The notes under the pieces were generated by a model. The model had not been told where the DNA came from and ran no database searches. It saw only the letters and a list, made by a program, of their open reading frames with translations. This document shows, one piece after another, positions 8,295 to 16,709 of a DNA stretch of 64,000 nt; positions within the stretch are counted from its first letter, which is position 1; every line of letters starts with the position of its first letter. The position numbers were made by a program, and so were the translations under genes. The stretch is from Arthrobacter sp. PvP023 (GTDB lineage Bacteria; Actinomycetota; Actinomycetes; Actinomycetales; Micrococcaceae). The stretch spans positions 248,001 to 312,000 of the forward strand of contig NZ_JAFIBI010000001.1 in the NCBI RefSeq assembly GCF_017832975.1, given 5' to 3'.

Positions 8295-9335
8295 ATGAGC
8301 ACTAAGGCAGCGGGAATCAAGGACGTGGCCGCCGCCGCAGGAGTGTCCATCACCACCGTCTCCCAGGTCCTCAACAACGTGGCCTATGCCCGGGTGGGTG
8401 CCGAAACCCGGGACCGCGTCCACGAGGCTGCCCGCCGGCTTGGGTATGGTCCGAACCGGCTGGCCCAGGCTCTCCGGACCCGGCGTTCCGGGGTTATCGG
8501 GATGATCTGCGAAAGTTTCGCCGCGGCTTCGGACACCGGCAGTGTGATTCTTGGCTCGGAAGAAGCTGCCAGGCGCCGCGGCTACAACATCATGGTCATT
8601 ACGTCCGCCGGCACCGATTCCGAGGAGGTCCGGGAATCCGGCGTGGCCGCACTGCTGGACCGCAGGGTGGACGGCATCGTTTACGCCGCCACGGACCGCG
8701 GTCCGCTTCGCCTGCCAGCCGGCCTTGCGGGCGTTCCGGCTGTGCTCGTGGACGCCGCGGACACCGGCCGCTCCGTCCCGTCGGTGGTCCTGGGGAGGGA
8801 AGCCGGCGCACGCACGGCCGTCCAGTACTTGGTCGACGCCGGCCACACCAGGATCGGAATGGTCACCACCATTGATGACGTCCCGGCCACGGATTTCCGG
8901 TTGCGTGCGTTCAAGGACACTTTGACCCACGCCGGCCTGGAATTCCGTGCCGAACTGGTTCAGTCCGGACGGCCCGATGCAGCCGGAGGACACCAGGCCG
9001 CGCTGCGCCTGCTGCAGCTCGAGGACCCGCCAACGGCGGTGTTCTGCTTCAATGACCCGATGGCCATGGGCCTGTACCGGGCTGCCAGCGAACTGGGCGT
9101 GCGGATTCCCGACGACTTGTCGGTGGTGGGCTTCGGCAACCAGGAACCCATCGCGGAAAACCTTGATCCGGCGCTGACCACGGTACGACTGCCCCACCAC
9201 GCGATGGGCGCATGGGCAACAGAACATCTCATTGATGCCATAGAGGGCGATGCTAGCGCGCGCGTGTTGGCGGTCGAGCCCGCAGTCCTGGACTGCGCGC
9301 TGGTCATACGGGAATCAGTAGCGCTTCCCCGATGA
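8295..9335 (+). CDS. LacI family transcriptional regulator
   Basis: A 346-residue LacI/GalR regulator. The N-terminal HTH (GIKDVAAAAGVSITTVSQVL, residues about 7-26) and hinge (GPNRLAQALRTRRSGVIG) are followed by a periplasmic-binding-protein-type ligand domain with the usual motifs VDGIVYAA, TAVFCFNDPMAMG, GVRIPDDLSVVGFGNQE and LTTVRLP. The HTH carries VSQVLN in place of the commoner VSRVLN. GGGAG precedes the ATG. No sugar gene is adjacent, so the regulon cannot be read from context; the divergent membrane gene is the only candidate next door. Ligand unknown. Confidence 0.92.
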   Translation: MSTKAAGIKDVAAAAGVSITTVSQVLNNVAYARVGAETRDRVHEAARRLGYGPNRLAQALRTRRSGVIGMICESFAAASDTGSVILGSEEAARRRGYNIMVITSAGTDSEEVRESGVAALLDRRVDGIVYAATDRGPLRLPAGLAGVPAVLVDAADTGRSVPSVVLGREAGARTAVQYLVDAGHTRIGMVTTIDDVPATDFRLRAFKDTLTHAGLEFRAELVQSGRPDAAGGHQAALRLLQLEDPPTAVFCFNDPMAMGLYRAASELGVRIPDDLSVVGFGNQEPIAENLDPALTTVRLPHHAMGAWATEHLIDAIEGDASARVLAVEPAVLDCALVIRESVALPR

Positions 9336-9344
9336 ACCGCGGCG

Positions 9345-9524
9345 TTACTCCTTGGGCATGATGATCCACAAGGCGATGTAGACCAGTTCCCCCACGCCGA
9401 ACAGGCCGAACAGCACAAAGCCGATGCGGACGAGGGCTTTTGAAACGCCGAACCGGGCTGCGAGGCCGGCGCAGACGCCGGCGATCATTTTGCCATTCCT
9501 GGGCCGTACCAATGCTGCGCTCAT
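9345..9524 (-). CDS. PspC domain microprotein
   Basis: A 59-residue protein starting MSAALVRPRNGKMIAGVCAG, followed by LAARFGVSKALVRIGFVLFG and a C-terminal GELVYIALWIIMPKE. This is the complete PspC domain: the N-terminal GVCAGLA motif, one membrane helix and the LYIILWIIMP-like end. PspC-domain proteins are small inner-membrane proteins linked to envelope stress in other bacteria. It is a stand-alone domain with no psp operon nearby. It ends 10 nt from the convergent lacI-type gene. Confidence 0.88.
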   Translation of the reverse strand: MSAALVRPRNGKMIAGVCAGLAARFGVSKALVRIGFVLFGLFGVGELVYIALWIIMPKE

Positions 9525-9595
9525 GCGGCCACAGTACCAGCCGGTCTCCGGGTCCGGTCCAGAGTCCCTTGGCTCCCTGTCCAGGTGATGACGGA

Positions 9596-9985
9596 CTAGT
9601 CCTGGTGCAGCTGGACGTAGTTCCCGCAGCCGTCGTCCAGCACCACCGAAATCCCCGTGGGCCCGTCTGCCGGTTCGCCCTGGAAGATGATGCCGAGGGC
9701 GGCCAGCCGCTTGTACTCGGCCCGGACATCGGGAACGCCGAAGACGATTGCCGGCAGCCCGGCGTCGTGCAGGCCGTTCATGTAGGTCGCCGCAATGGGA
9801 TTGTCGCTGGGCTCCAGCAGGAGCCCCACGGATCCCGAACTACCTCCGACGGAACCGGGGTCCTTCACGATGTACAGGTTGTATTCGGGCATGGCCATCA
9901 GCGTTTCAAAACCCAGCGTCTCCGTGTAGAAGTGGTGGGCCGCCGCCGGATCCTTGACGTGGATGCTGCACATTTTTAGTCGCAT
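9596..9985 (-). CDS. VOC family (glyoxalase/bleomycin resistance-like) protein
   Basis: A 129-residue single-module vicinal-oxygen-chelate protein. It has the typical opening strand MRLKMCSIHVKDPAAAHHFYTE, central LGFETLMAMPEYNLYIV and GSVGLLLEPSDN, and a C-terminal DDGCGNYVQLHQ carrying the metal-ligand-type Asp/Asn-Gly-Asn and Gln/His end. The ATG at 9985 begins the conserved fold; an upstream in-frame ATG adds 37 unconserved residues. VOC proteins include dioxygenases, glyoxalases and antibiotic-binding proteins; the activity cannot be assigned. Confidence 0.85.
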   Translation of the reverse strand: MRLKMCSIHVKDPAAAHHFYTETLGFETLMAMPEYNLYIVKDPGSVGGSSGSVGLLLEPSDNPIAATYMNGLHDAGLPAIVFGVPDVRAEYKRLAALGIIFQGEPADGPTGISVVLDDGCGNYVQLHQD

Positions 9986-10147
9986 GGAGCCTAGGCTACC
10001 GGTGCGCGGCCCGGCCGGGAACGGTGCCGGGAGGCCGGCTTCTGCCAGGTCCCACCAGGGTCCGCCCATTGACGCACCCGCGCGGCGGGATTCCAATTGA
10101 AGTAGCGGAACCAGCCAGCCCGGGCAGGTTCCGTGGGAGGTGGAACG

Positions 10148-10732
10148 GTGTCTGTCATCACGGAATCGGTCCCTATGGGGCCCTTACAGCTAGCAGTCTG
10201 TGCCGCCGTCGTGGTGTGCGGCGTGGCCGGCGCCGTCTATTCGGCGCGGTACCACGCCAGGCGCGACGCCGGGCAAATGACCGACGCCGTCTTCTGGGAC
10301 GGCTTCGCCGGACTGGTGGTGGTGTTCCCTGCTGTCCTCATACCCTTCCTGGCCTCGCCGTGGCTGGGCCTCGGCGCGGGACTCCTTGCCACCGCCACCG
10401 CTGTGACCGCATATGTGTGGAGTCCCCGCCTGATGGCACGGCAGGAAGCGCGGCTCCACGATGCAGCCGCACAGGCGGAGATCGAAGCCGCGGCCGCACG
10501 GCACCGCACAGTGCTGAGTAGATGGCAGCGCTATGAGCTGGATCCCGCGTGCTGCATCGACTACCCCGACATGACAGATGTGCGCCGGCCGGAAACGGCG
10601 GCCCTGATCAAGGCCATGCGGGAGGCCGAACAGCTCCGGGCAGTCGAGCCCGCCAGCTACGTTCCCGCCGTCACCCGGCTGGAACATGCCCTGGGCCGGG
10701 CGGAAGCCGCAGCGGGCGTGCGGGCGCGCTAA
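10148..10732 (+). CDS. Two-helix membrane protein with cytosolic C-terminal domain
   Basis: A 194-residue protein. The GTG at 10148 is chosen because GGGAGGTGG lies just before it, whereas the earlier in-frame GTG overlaps that site. Two or three hydrophobic segments (LAVCAAVVVCGVAGAVYSA, FAGLVVVFPAVLIPFLA and LGAGLLATATAVTAYVW) are followed by a helical cytosolic region of about 100 residues containing RWQRYELDPACCIDYPDMTD. No family recognised. It may form a unit with the DUF6919-like gene 71 nt downstream. Confidence 0.65.
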   Translation: MSVITESVPMGPLQLAVCAAVVVCGVAGAVYSARYHARRDAGQMTDAVFWDGFAGLVVVFPAVLIPFLASPWLGLGAGLLATATAVTAYVWSPRLMARQEARLHDAAAQAEIEAAAARHRTVLSRWQRYELDPACCIDYPDMTDVRRPETAALIKAMREAEQLRAVEPASYVPAVTRLEHALGRAEAAAGVRAR

Positions 10733-10803
10733 ACGGCCCGCGACGTTAACTGGTGTGTCGGGACCATTCGAAAGGCCGGAAGCGGCGGCGGTAGCATCCC
10801 ATA

Positions 10804-11409
10804 ATGGAGCCTTTAGTCACGGACACACGAGACCAGCACGGCAGGTTGCGATCGGACCGGGGAGTCTGGCGGCAGGCAACGACCCTCGAAGCGGCCGGAG
10901 AACTGACTGCGCGGTGGCTCGAATCCCGCAGCGAATACCAGCCTGGAACATTTGCACCCAGCATCGACGAGGAGACGCGGCCCATCGCCGCCGAACTGGC
11001 GGAGATCAACAGGAACGGCCTCTTCACCAAGGAATCCCAGCCGGGAATGCGCGGCGATGCCGGCCATTCCCAGAGGCAATATGTGACCGGCTTCTGCAGC
11101 GCCGAGGCCGCAGCCGAACTCGTGGCCCTGTCCACCAGGTCCGAACTCATCACCATTGGCCACGCCCCGGGCGAGGTCAGCGCGGCCGCCGTCCCGGTAA
11201 CTTTCGACGGCGGTGCGGTGGTCACCGTCCTCGGGTCCAGTGAGAACCCGGTGGACGAGGACGCACTCCGCGACTGGTCCGAGGAAACCAACGACGCACT
11301 CGCCCTGCTCCTCGCCGATTCCTGGTACGTGGAAGTCCTGGATCCGGTGTGGGGCCGGAACGACGTGCTGTTGCCGGAGGTGCTGGCGGCCCTCCGGCAA
11401 CTGCAGTGA
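10804..11409 (+). CDS. DUF6919-like hypothetical protein
   Basis: A 201-residue soluble protein with the segments ARWLESRSEYQPGTFAPSID, LAEINRNGLFTKESQPG and QRQYVTGFCSAEAAAEL, a layout I associate with the actinobacterial DUF6919 family. Its function is unknown. The C-terminal part is acidic and ends in a Leu-rich helix. It starts with ATG and ends 3 nt before the convergent FMN-binding gene. Family naming is from memory and moderately certain. Confidence 0.65.
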   Translation: MEPLVTDTRDQHGRLRSDRGVWRQATTLEAAGELTARWLESRSEYQPGTFAPSIDEETRPIAAELAEINRNGLFTKESQPGMRGDAGHSQRQYVTGFCSAEAAAELVALSTRSELITIGHAPGEVSAAAVPVTFDGGAVVTVLGSSENPVDEDALRDWSEETNDALALLLADSWYVEVLDPVWGRNDVLLPEVLAALRQLQ

Positions 11410-11412
11410 GGA

Positions 11413-11895
11413 CTACAGGTCCACCGTGCCGCTTTCGCCGACACTCATGCGGCTGTTCGTCACCTTCGACTTGACCCACTGAAGTACCGTGGCGGCCCGG
11501 CCGCCAGGGCTGGTCCAGTATTCAGCGGAGTCGGAATCAACGCGCAGGAGCACAACCTCAGGCGTGTCCGGCCCGTCGGGGAACCAGGCCTCGACCACCT
11601 GGTTCCACATGTCGTGGATCTTCTGCCTGTCGGTGACGATTTCGGCGGTGCCGGCCACGGACACCCATTCGGTGTTCTTGCCGAAGGCCACGTTCACCCG
11701 CGGATCGGCGCGGACATGCGCCACCTGGGAAGTTTCCGACGACGTGAAGAACCACATGTCGCCGTCGTCCTTGACTTCCTGGACGGCCAGCGGGCGGCTG
11801 ACCAGCGCGCCTGCTTCGTTGATGGTGGTCAGCATCCCGATGTGGGAATCGTTGATGATCTTCGTGACTTTGCTGATGTTCTCAGTGTCAGACAT
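11413..11895 (-). CDS. Pyridoxamine 5'-phosphate oxidase-like (general stress protein 26 type)
   Basis: A 160-residue FMN-binding split-barrel protein. It has the family opening IINDSHIGMLTTINEAGALVSRPLA, then MWFFTSSETSQVAHVRADPRVNVAF and VSVAGTAEIVTDRQKI, and closes with AEYWTSPGGRA. These match the B. subtilis YdaG / 'general stress protein 26' group rather than biosynthetic PdxH. It probably binds a flavin or F420-type cofactor; its substrate is unknown. Its role in stress is only a family label. Confidence 0.85.
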   Translation of the reverse strand: MSDTENISKVTKIINDSHIGMLTTINEAGALVSRPLAVQEVKDDGDMWFFTSSETSQVAHVRADPRVNVAFGKNTEWVSVAGTAEIVTDRQKIHDMWNQVVEAWFPDGPDTPEVVLLRVDSDSAEYWTSPGGRAATVLQWVKSKVTNSRMSVGESGTVDL

Positions 11896-12007
11896 GCATT
11901 CACCTCGTTCGTGTCGAACGGGGAAGTTCCCCGCCAGCCCAGCCTATTAGTAAGTTTGCTTACTTTCAACGATGGTCCGGAGCTTTGGGGTCCCATTGGC
12001 CCGCGGC

Positions 12008-13531
12008 TCAGATTCCCCGCGCCAGGACCTGGCCCTTGAAGAACTCCGGGCGGAGCCTGGACATCACCAGCATCAGCACGACGCCCAGCAGGATCACGCC
12101 CATGCCCAGAATGAACACCAGGCCCACCCCACCCACGGAGGAGCCGGAGCCGTAGGCGGGATCCATGGAGTCATAGGCTGTCTTGAAGAACATGACCAGA
12201 AGGATGACCCCGCCCAGGAGCGGCGCCAGGAATTTGAAGAAGAACGCGTGGACTCCACTGAAGGCCTGGGCGCGGAAGAACCAGACGCAGGCCAGTGCCG
12301 TGATGCCGTAGTAGAAGCAGATCATCATGCCCAGTGCGGTGATGGTGTCCCACAGCGCGTTCTCGGAGGTGGTCCGGGTAATGACGTAGAACGCTGCAGC
12401 GGCGATGGCTGCGGCAATGGTGGCATAGCTCGGGGATTTGTAGGTGGGGCTGATCCGCCCGAACTTGGCCGGTAATGCCTTGTAGTGGCCCATGGAGAGA
12501 AGCGTCCGGGCGGGCGAGACAAACGTGGACTGTAGGGAAGCCGCTGAGCTGCTCAGGATGGCCAGCGACATCAGGATGGCGAACGGACCCATGACCGGTC
12601 CGGCGAGGACGGCGAAGATGCTGCCCTGGTTGTCGGGGTTGCCCGCGCCCAGGCCGGTGTCGCCGATGCCGGCGAATGCCAGGGTGGAGAGCGCCACGGT
12701 CATGTAGATGATCACGATGACCAGGACGGTGACGGTCGCGGCACGGCCGGGCGTCTTTTCCGGGTTCCGGGTTTCCTCGTTCATGGTGAGCGTGACGTCC
12801 CACCCCCAGTAGATAAAGATCGACAGGGACACCCCGGCGGCGAAGGAAGAGAAGGAGTCCACGGCGAACGGGTTGAACCAGTCGGGCGAGATGGCCGTGG
12901 CATCGAAAGCCGAACCGTTGGCAACATGGCTGAACGCAGCTACCGCAAACCAGCCGAGCACCAGGAGCTGGAACGCCACCAGCACATACTGGACGCCCTT
13001 GGTGGTCTCCATGCCGCGGTAGGAAATCCAGCACGCCAGCGCAATGAACACCAGCGTTGTGGCGATATTGAGCGGCAGGTTCTTGCTCAGCTCGCCCAGT
13101 TCCGGATTGCTGAAGAGCTGGGCCAGCATGAGGTAGAAGAAATCGACGGCAACGGCGGCCAGGTTGGAAAGCACGATGATGGTGGCCGCAATCAGCCCCC
13201 AGCCGCCCATCCAGCCAATCCACGGCCCGAACGCCCGCGATGCCCAGGTGAAGGAGGTGCCGGCGTCGGGCATGGCGTTGTTGAGTTCGCGGTAGCCGAA
13301 CGCCACGAGAAGCATGGGAATGAATCCCACCAGGAAGATGGCCGGCAGGTGGACGCCGACCTCGGACACTGTTGGCCCGAGCGCTGCGGTGAGGGTGTAG
13401 GCCGGGGCGATGCAGGAGACGCCGATGACGACTGCGCCGATCAGCCCTACCGATCCCGCCTTCAGGCCTTTGGCACTAATGCCCTTGTGGTCGGACTGCG
13501 ACGTCGCGGACGTCGCGTGCTCAGTAGTCAT
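12008..13531 (-). CDS. APC family permease, probable putrescine/polyamine importer
   Basis: A 507-residue permease with about 12 hydrophobic helices. The first helix carries the APC consensus GLIGAVVIGVSCIAPAYTL, and the fold motifs GTSFTWASRAFGPWIGWMGG and FIYWGWDVTLTMNEETRNPE are intact. It is translationally coupled to the upstream universal stress protein gene (ATGA overlap, 13528-13531). It sits in the same direction as putrescine oxidase, making putrescine or another amine the likely cargo. Substrate is inferred from neighbours; amino acids remain possible. Confidence 0.88.
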   Translation of the reverse strand: MTTEHATSATSQSDHKGISAKGLKAGSVGLIGAVVIGVSCIAPAYTLTAALGPTVSEVGVHLPAIFLVGFIPMLLVAFGYRELNNAMPDAGTSFTWASRAFGPWIGWMGGWGLIAATIIVLSNLAAVAVDFFYLMLAQLFSNPELGELSKNLPLNIATTLVFIALACWISYRGMETTKGVQYVLVAFQLLVLGWFAVAAFSHVANGSAFDATAISPDWFNPFAVDSFSSFAAGVSLSIFIYWGWDVTLTMNEETRNPEKTPGRAATVTVLVIVIIYMTVALSTLAFAGIGDTGLGAGNPDNQGSIFAVLAGPVMGPFAILMSLAILSSSAASLQSTFVSPARTLLSMGHYKALPAKFGRISPTYKSPSYATIAAAIAAAAFYVITRTTSENALWDTITALGMMICFYYGITALACVWFFRAQAFSGVHAFFFKFLAPLLGGVILLVMFFKTAYDSMDPAYGSGSSVGGVGLVFILGMGVILLGVVLMLVMSRLRPEFFKGQVLARGI

Positions 13532-14442
13532 GATGGTGCCTCTCCGGAGGTTTCATTCGACGTTGAATGGGTTCTTTGCTTCAGTGCGTAGTCGCTCGGG
13601 ACCACAATCATGGGCACGGGCAGGGCGCGGAGGATGCGATTTGCGGTGGTGCCCAGGAAGATGGACCGGCTCCTGGCCAGCCGGCTGGATCCGATCACCA
13701 GGACTTCGCCGTCCTCCCAGTCGAGCCGGTCCACGGCTTCCTCGATGCTTCCGCCCTGTGCCACAACGACTTCTGTCTTCGTAGCCGGCCGGGAGCCCGC
13801 TTCGCCGCCGAGAAGAGCGGCCGACACGCGGTCGCCGGCATGGCTCCGGGCCGCTTCGGCGACCTCCGGCGACTCGCCGTCGTCGAGGGTCAAAAGGGAC
13901 ACCACCCGCAAGGGCACCTCACGGTTCAACGCCATCGAAACGGCGTAGTCGAGCAGCTCGTCGGCGCCGGGGCGGGCGCCGAGTCCGCAACTGATCCGGG
14001 TCAGGGCTTCCCTGCGGTGGTATCCGTGGGGTGCCAGGGCCACCGGGACGGTGGCTGCATGGAGCAGCGCACCGGCCACGGATCCGATCGTGAACCGCTT
14101 GAACAGCCCGTTGCTCGTGGCCCCGATGATCAGCATGTCCGCCTGGAACTCCTCGCACGCATCCATCAGGGTCTGCGCGTCCGACTCACCGGTGCGAACG
14201 TGCCCTTCCGCCGGGACATCGGCGGGAACCAGCGCCAGCGCCTCGTCGAGCCACGTCCGGGCCTGCTCATGGAGCAGTGTTTCGAATCCGGCCTTGGGCG
14301 CATGGGCCGCGCTGAACGGCGACACTTCCGGAATGGCCACCACCAGGTCCAGGGCGGCGCCACGGCCCCGGGCCAGTGACACGGCCAGATTTACGGCATC
14401 ATGGCCTCTGGCATTTGCTGAATACCCCACTACGTACCGCAT
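13528..14442 (-). CDS. Universal stress protein with two UspA domains
   Basis: A 304-residue protein with tandem UspA folds. The first half opens MRYVVGYSANARGHDAVNLA and ends with the nucleotide-loop segment IIGATSNGLFKRFTIG. The second ends IGSSRLARSRSIFLGTTANR followed by VPMIVVP. Both halves keep the G-x2-G-x9-G(S/T)-like ATP-binding pattern, although the second is loose. It lies between putrescine oxidase and the permease it overlaps. Usp domains beside or fused to APC permeases often act as nucleotide-dependent regulators of transport; that role here is inferred. Confidence 0.9.
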   Translation of the reverse strand: MRYVVGYSANARGHDAVNLAVSLARGRGAALDLVVAIPEVSPFSAAHAPKAGFETLLHEQARTWLDEALALVPADVPAEGHVRTGESDAQTLMDACEEFQADMLIIGATSNGLFKRFTIGSVAGALLHAATVPVALAPHGYHRREALTRISCGLGARPGADELLDYAVSMALNREVPLRVVSLLTLDDGESPEVAEAARSHAGDRVSAALLGGEAGSRPATKTEVVVAQGGSIEEAVDRLDWEDGEVLVIGSSRLARSRSIFLGTTANRILRALPVPMIVVPSDYALKQRTHSTSNETSGEAPS

Positions 14443-14475
14443 CTGGCCGTTCCTCTCTGAACTGTCGTTGGATTC

Positions 14476-15864
14476 CTACTGCGTGACTGAAGCGCGGTGG
14501 GCGACGGCGGCAACCCGTGAGGCGGTCATCTGACCCATCCGGATGGCGCCGTCGACGTGCTGGTACCCCTGGGCCGCCAGGTCGGAGGAGCTCCAGTAAA
14601 TGGGGCCCACAGGCTGATGCTGGTCCTTGCCGTACCGGTGCAGGCCGCCGAGGTCGTAGCTGGAGGCGTAGGCGCCGCGCGTCCACTCCTCGGCGCCCCA
14701 GTCGGACTCGAAGTACACCTCGGGTTCCAGTGCCTTGTCGCCCAGGAAGGCCGCGACGGATTCCAGGATGGTGCGCTTGCGCTCTTCGGCGCTCAACTCA
14801 AAAACGGCGTCGGCTTTCTCGTCCGAGACGAAACCCACCAGCGTGCCGCGGGAATCCCCGTGGTTGGTGTTGTCGTAGACCTCCTGCACCAGCGAGCCGG
14901 CGCTGAAGCAGGTGCCGGAGAGGCCCTCCTCGCGCCAGAACGGGGTCTTGTAGACGGCGTGCACCTTGATGACCAGGCCCAATGACTGGTGCTGGTGCAT
15001 CTGGTGCTGGCGGCGCGGCAGCGGCGGATTGAAGGAGACCCGCGAATAGAGGTTGGGCGGCACCGCCATGATCACGTAGCGGGCATTCACCGTGGCCCGT
15101 TCCGACACCACAGTGACGCGCGGGCCGCCGTCGCGCTCGTCAGTCCAGTTAATGGTGCGCACCGGGCTGTTAAGAACGACGTCGTCACCCAGTTCGCGTG
15201 CCTGCAGCAGCGAGACCTGCTGCATGCCTCCCACAACCCGTTTGTCCAGGATGAAGTCCTCATCCGTCAAGTGGCTGAAGGAGCCGGCGGAGGCGGCCAT
15301 CAGGACAGCCTGCAGCGCGGAGAATGCGTGCGCGGGTTTGGTCAGCATGCCGCCGGCGATGAACAGGCCGATGTTGTTGCACGCCTCCTCATCCGGGGAG
15401 TTCTGGCGGAGCCAGTGGTGGAAGGAAATGGTGTCCAGCTCCCGGGCCTTGGGATGCGCCCAGGGCTCGGTGGGTCCGATTTCCGCCGCCAGCCCGTCCA
15501 GCAGGCCGATCAGCTTGTCCATTTCCGCTGCCGTGGTGTCGCTGACCGGGAAGGAGTCACCGGTGTAGCGGGTCTTCCTGCCATCGGCGCCGATGTAGAT
15601 CGACTCGCCTTCGCGGTAGCGGGAGTACGTTTCCAGGCCCAGCTCGTCGAGGAGTTCCAGCAGCACGGTCTGGTCCGGCGAGACCCACTGGCCGCCGATT
15701 TCCAGCATGGCGCCGTCAATGGTGTCCGTCCAGGTGCGGCCGCCCACCCGGTCCCGCGCTTCCAGCACGGCGACGCTGAGGCCTGCCTTTTTCAGTTGGC
15801 GGGCCGCGGTAAGTCCCGAGGGGCCAGCGCCTACGACGACGACGTCGCGGTCAAGTTCCAGCAT
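14476..15864 (-). CDS. puo: Putrescine oxidase (flavin monoamine oxidase)
   Basis: A 462-residue flavin amine oxidase. The FAD-binding Rossmann motif VVVVGAGPSGLTAARQL is at residues about 8-24, followed by LEARDRVGGRTW and GGQWVSPDQ. Long segments (SFHHWLRQNS, GMLTKPAHAFSALQAVLMAA, DEDFILDKRVVGGMQ, PRRQHQMHQHQSLGLVIK) match remembered Kocuria/Micrococcus and Rhodococcus putrescine oxidases very closely. It oxidises putrescine to 4-aminobutanal with release of ammonia and H2O2. The ATG at 15864 gives the family N-terminus after GAGAGGACATC. It leads the amine unit puo-usp-permease and faces a TetR regulator. Confidence 0.93.
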   Translation of the reverse strand: MLELDRDVVVVGAGPSGLTAARQLKKAGLSVAVLEARDRVGGRTWTDTIDGAMLEIGGQWVSPDQTVLLELLDELGLETYSRYREGESIYIGADGRKTRYTGDSFPVSDTTAAEMDKLIGLLDGLAAEIGPTEPWAHPKARELDTISFHHWLRQNSPDEEACNNIGLFIAGGMLTKPAHAFSALQAVLMAASAGSFSHLTDEDFILDKRVVGGMQQVSLLQARELGDDVVLNSPVRTINWTDERDGGPRVTVVSERATVNARYVIMAVPPNLYSRVSFNPPLPRRQHQMHQHQSLGLVIKVHAVYKTPFWREEGLSGTCFSAGSLVQEVYDNTNHGDSRGTLVGFVSDEKADAVFELSAEERKRTILESVAAFLGDKALEPEVYFESDWGAEEWTRGAYASSYDLGGLHRYGKDQHQPVGPIYWSSSDLAAQGYQHVDGAIRMGQMTASRVAAVAHRASVTQ

Positions 15865-15901
15865 GATGTCCTCTCTGTGGCCGCAGGAGTGATGCGTGCC
15901 A

Positions 15902-15924
15902 CTAAATGAATACCATTCATTTAG
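15902..15924. promoter_or_regulatory. Palindromic operator between puo and tetR
   Basis: A perfect 23-bp inverted repeat with arms CTAAATGAAT and ATTCATTTAG around ACC, in the intergenic region of the divergent puo and tetR genes. Its symmetry, size and AT-rich composition are those of TetR-family operators. It lies about 38 nt before the puo start, where it would cover the puo promoter. Binding by the adjacent TetR is inferred. Confidence 0.8.
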
Positions 15925-16005
15925 GAAAATGATAGCGCTTCCGTCGCCGTCGCGGAAGGGGTCAATGGAATAATGCTGGGGACCCCGCCAGCAGAAAGGC
16001 CGACG

Positions 16006-16707
16006 ATGCCGGCAGCCGCCCGCCAGAACACCCAACCCTCCGCAGACTCGCGCGAAGCAGCGGCTCAGCCGAAGCGCCGCGCGGGCCGGCCGGCCTCGGC
16101 GGTACTAGACCAGGCGGTGATCACCGCGGCAGCGTTGCGGCTGATCGAAAAGAGCGGCTATGACGGCCTCACCATGGCCGCACTGGCCCGCTCACTGGAT
16201 GTGGCGCCGTCGGCCCTTTACAACCACGTGACGTCCAAACGGGACGTGCTGGTCCTGGTGGAAGACCATCTCGCGGCCCTCGTGGACGTGTCCGCGTTCG
16301 GCCGTGGACCGTGGGACGAAGCCGTACGACGGTGGGCGTGGAGCTATCGGGACGTTTTTTCCCAGCACACGCCGCTCATCCCGGTGATCGCGGTCCTGCC
16401 AGTCACGGACGCGCCTCAGACCCTGGCCATGTACGAGACGGTCAGCGAAGGGCTGCGGGAGGCCGGCTTCCCTGAGGAACGGATCATCTCCTCGATCGTG
16501 GCGCTCGAGTCCTTCATTTTCGGCTCGGCCTTCGACGTCACGGCTCCGGCGGACATCTTCGATCCGGGCAGCATGGCGGAATCCACGCCCAATTTCACGG
16601 CCGCGGTGCAGAGCCTCGCCGAACAAGGCCACGAAAAGCCCGCTGACATCGCCTTCAGCCTGGGCCTGGAGGCATTGATTTCGGGGCTCGGGGCGCTGCG
16701 GAACTAG
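16006..16707 (+). CDS. TetR family regulator of the putrescine unit
   Basis: A protein of about 233 residues. A proline/arginine-rich leader precedes the TetR HTH (VITAAALRLIEKSGYDGLTM... LARSLDVAPSALYNHVTSKR); an alpha-helical ligand domain of about 160 residues follows, ending LGLEALISGLGALRN. The ATG at 16006 has AGAAAGG 6 nt upstream; an in-frame ATG at 15973 has a poorer site and lies in possible promoter sequence (TAATGC). It faces puo across the palindromic operator, so repression of the putrescine genes relieved by an amine is the simple model. The lysR gene follows after 2 nt. Confidence 0.9.
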   Translation: MPAAARQNTQPSADSREAAAQPKRRAGRPASAVLDQAVITAAALRLIEKSGYDGLTMAALARSLDVAPSALYNHVTSKRDVLVLVEDHLAALVDVSAFGRGPWDEAVRRWAWSYRDVFSQHTPLIPVIAVLPVTDAPQTLAMYETVSEGLREAGFPEERIISSIVALESFIFGSAFDVTAPADIFDPGSMAESTPNFTAAVQSLAEQGHEKPADIAFSLGLEALISGLGALRN

Positions 16708-16709
16708 GA

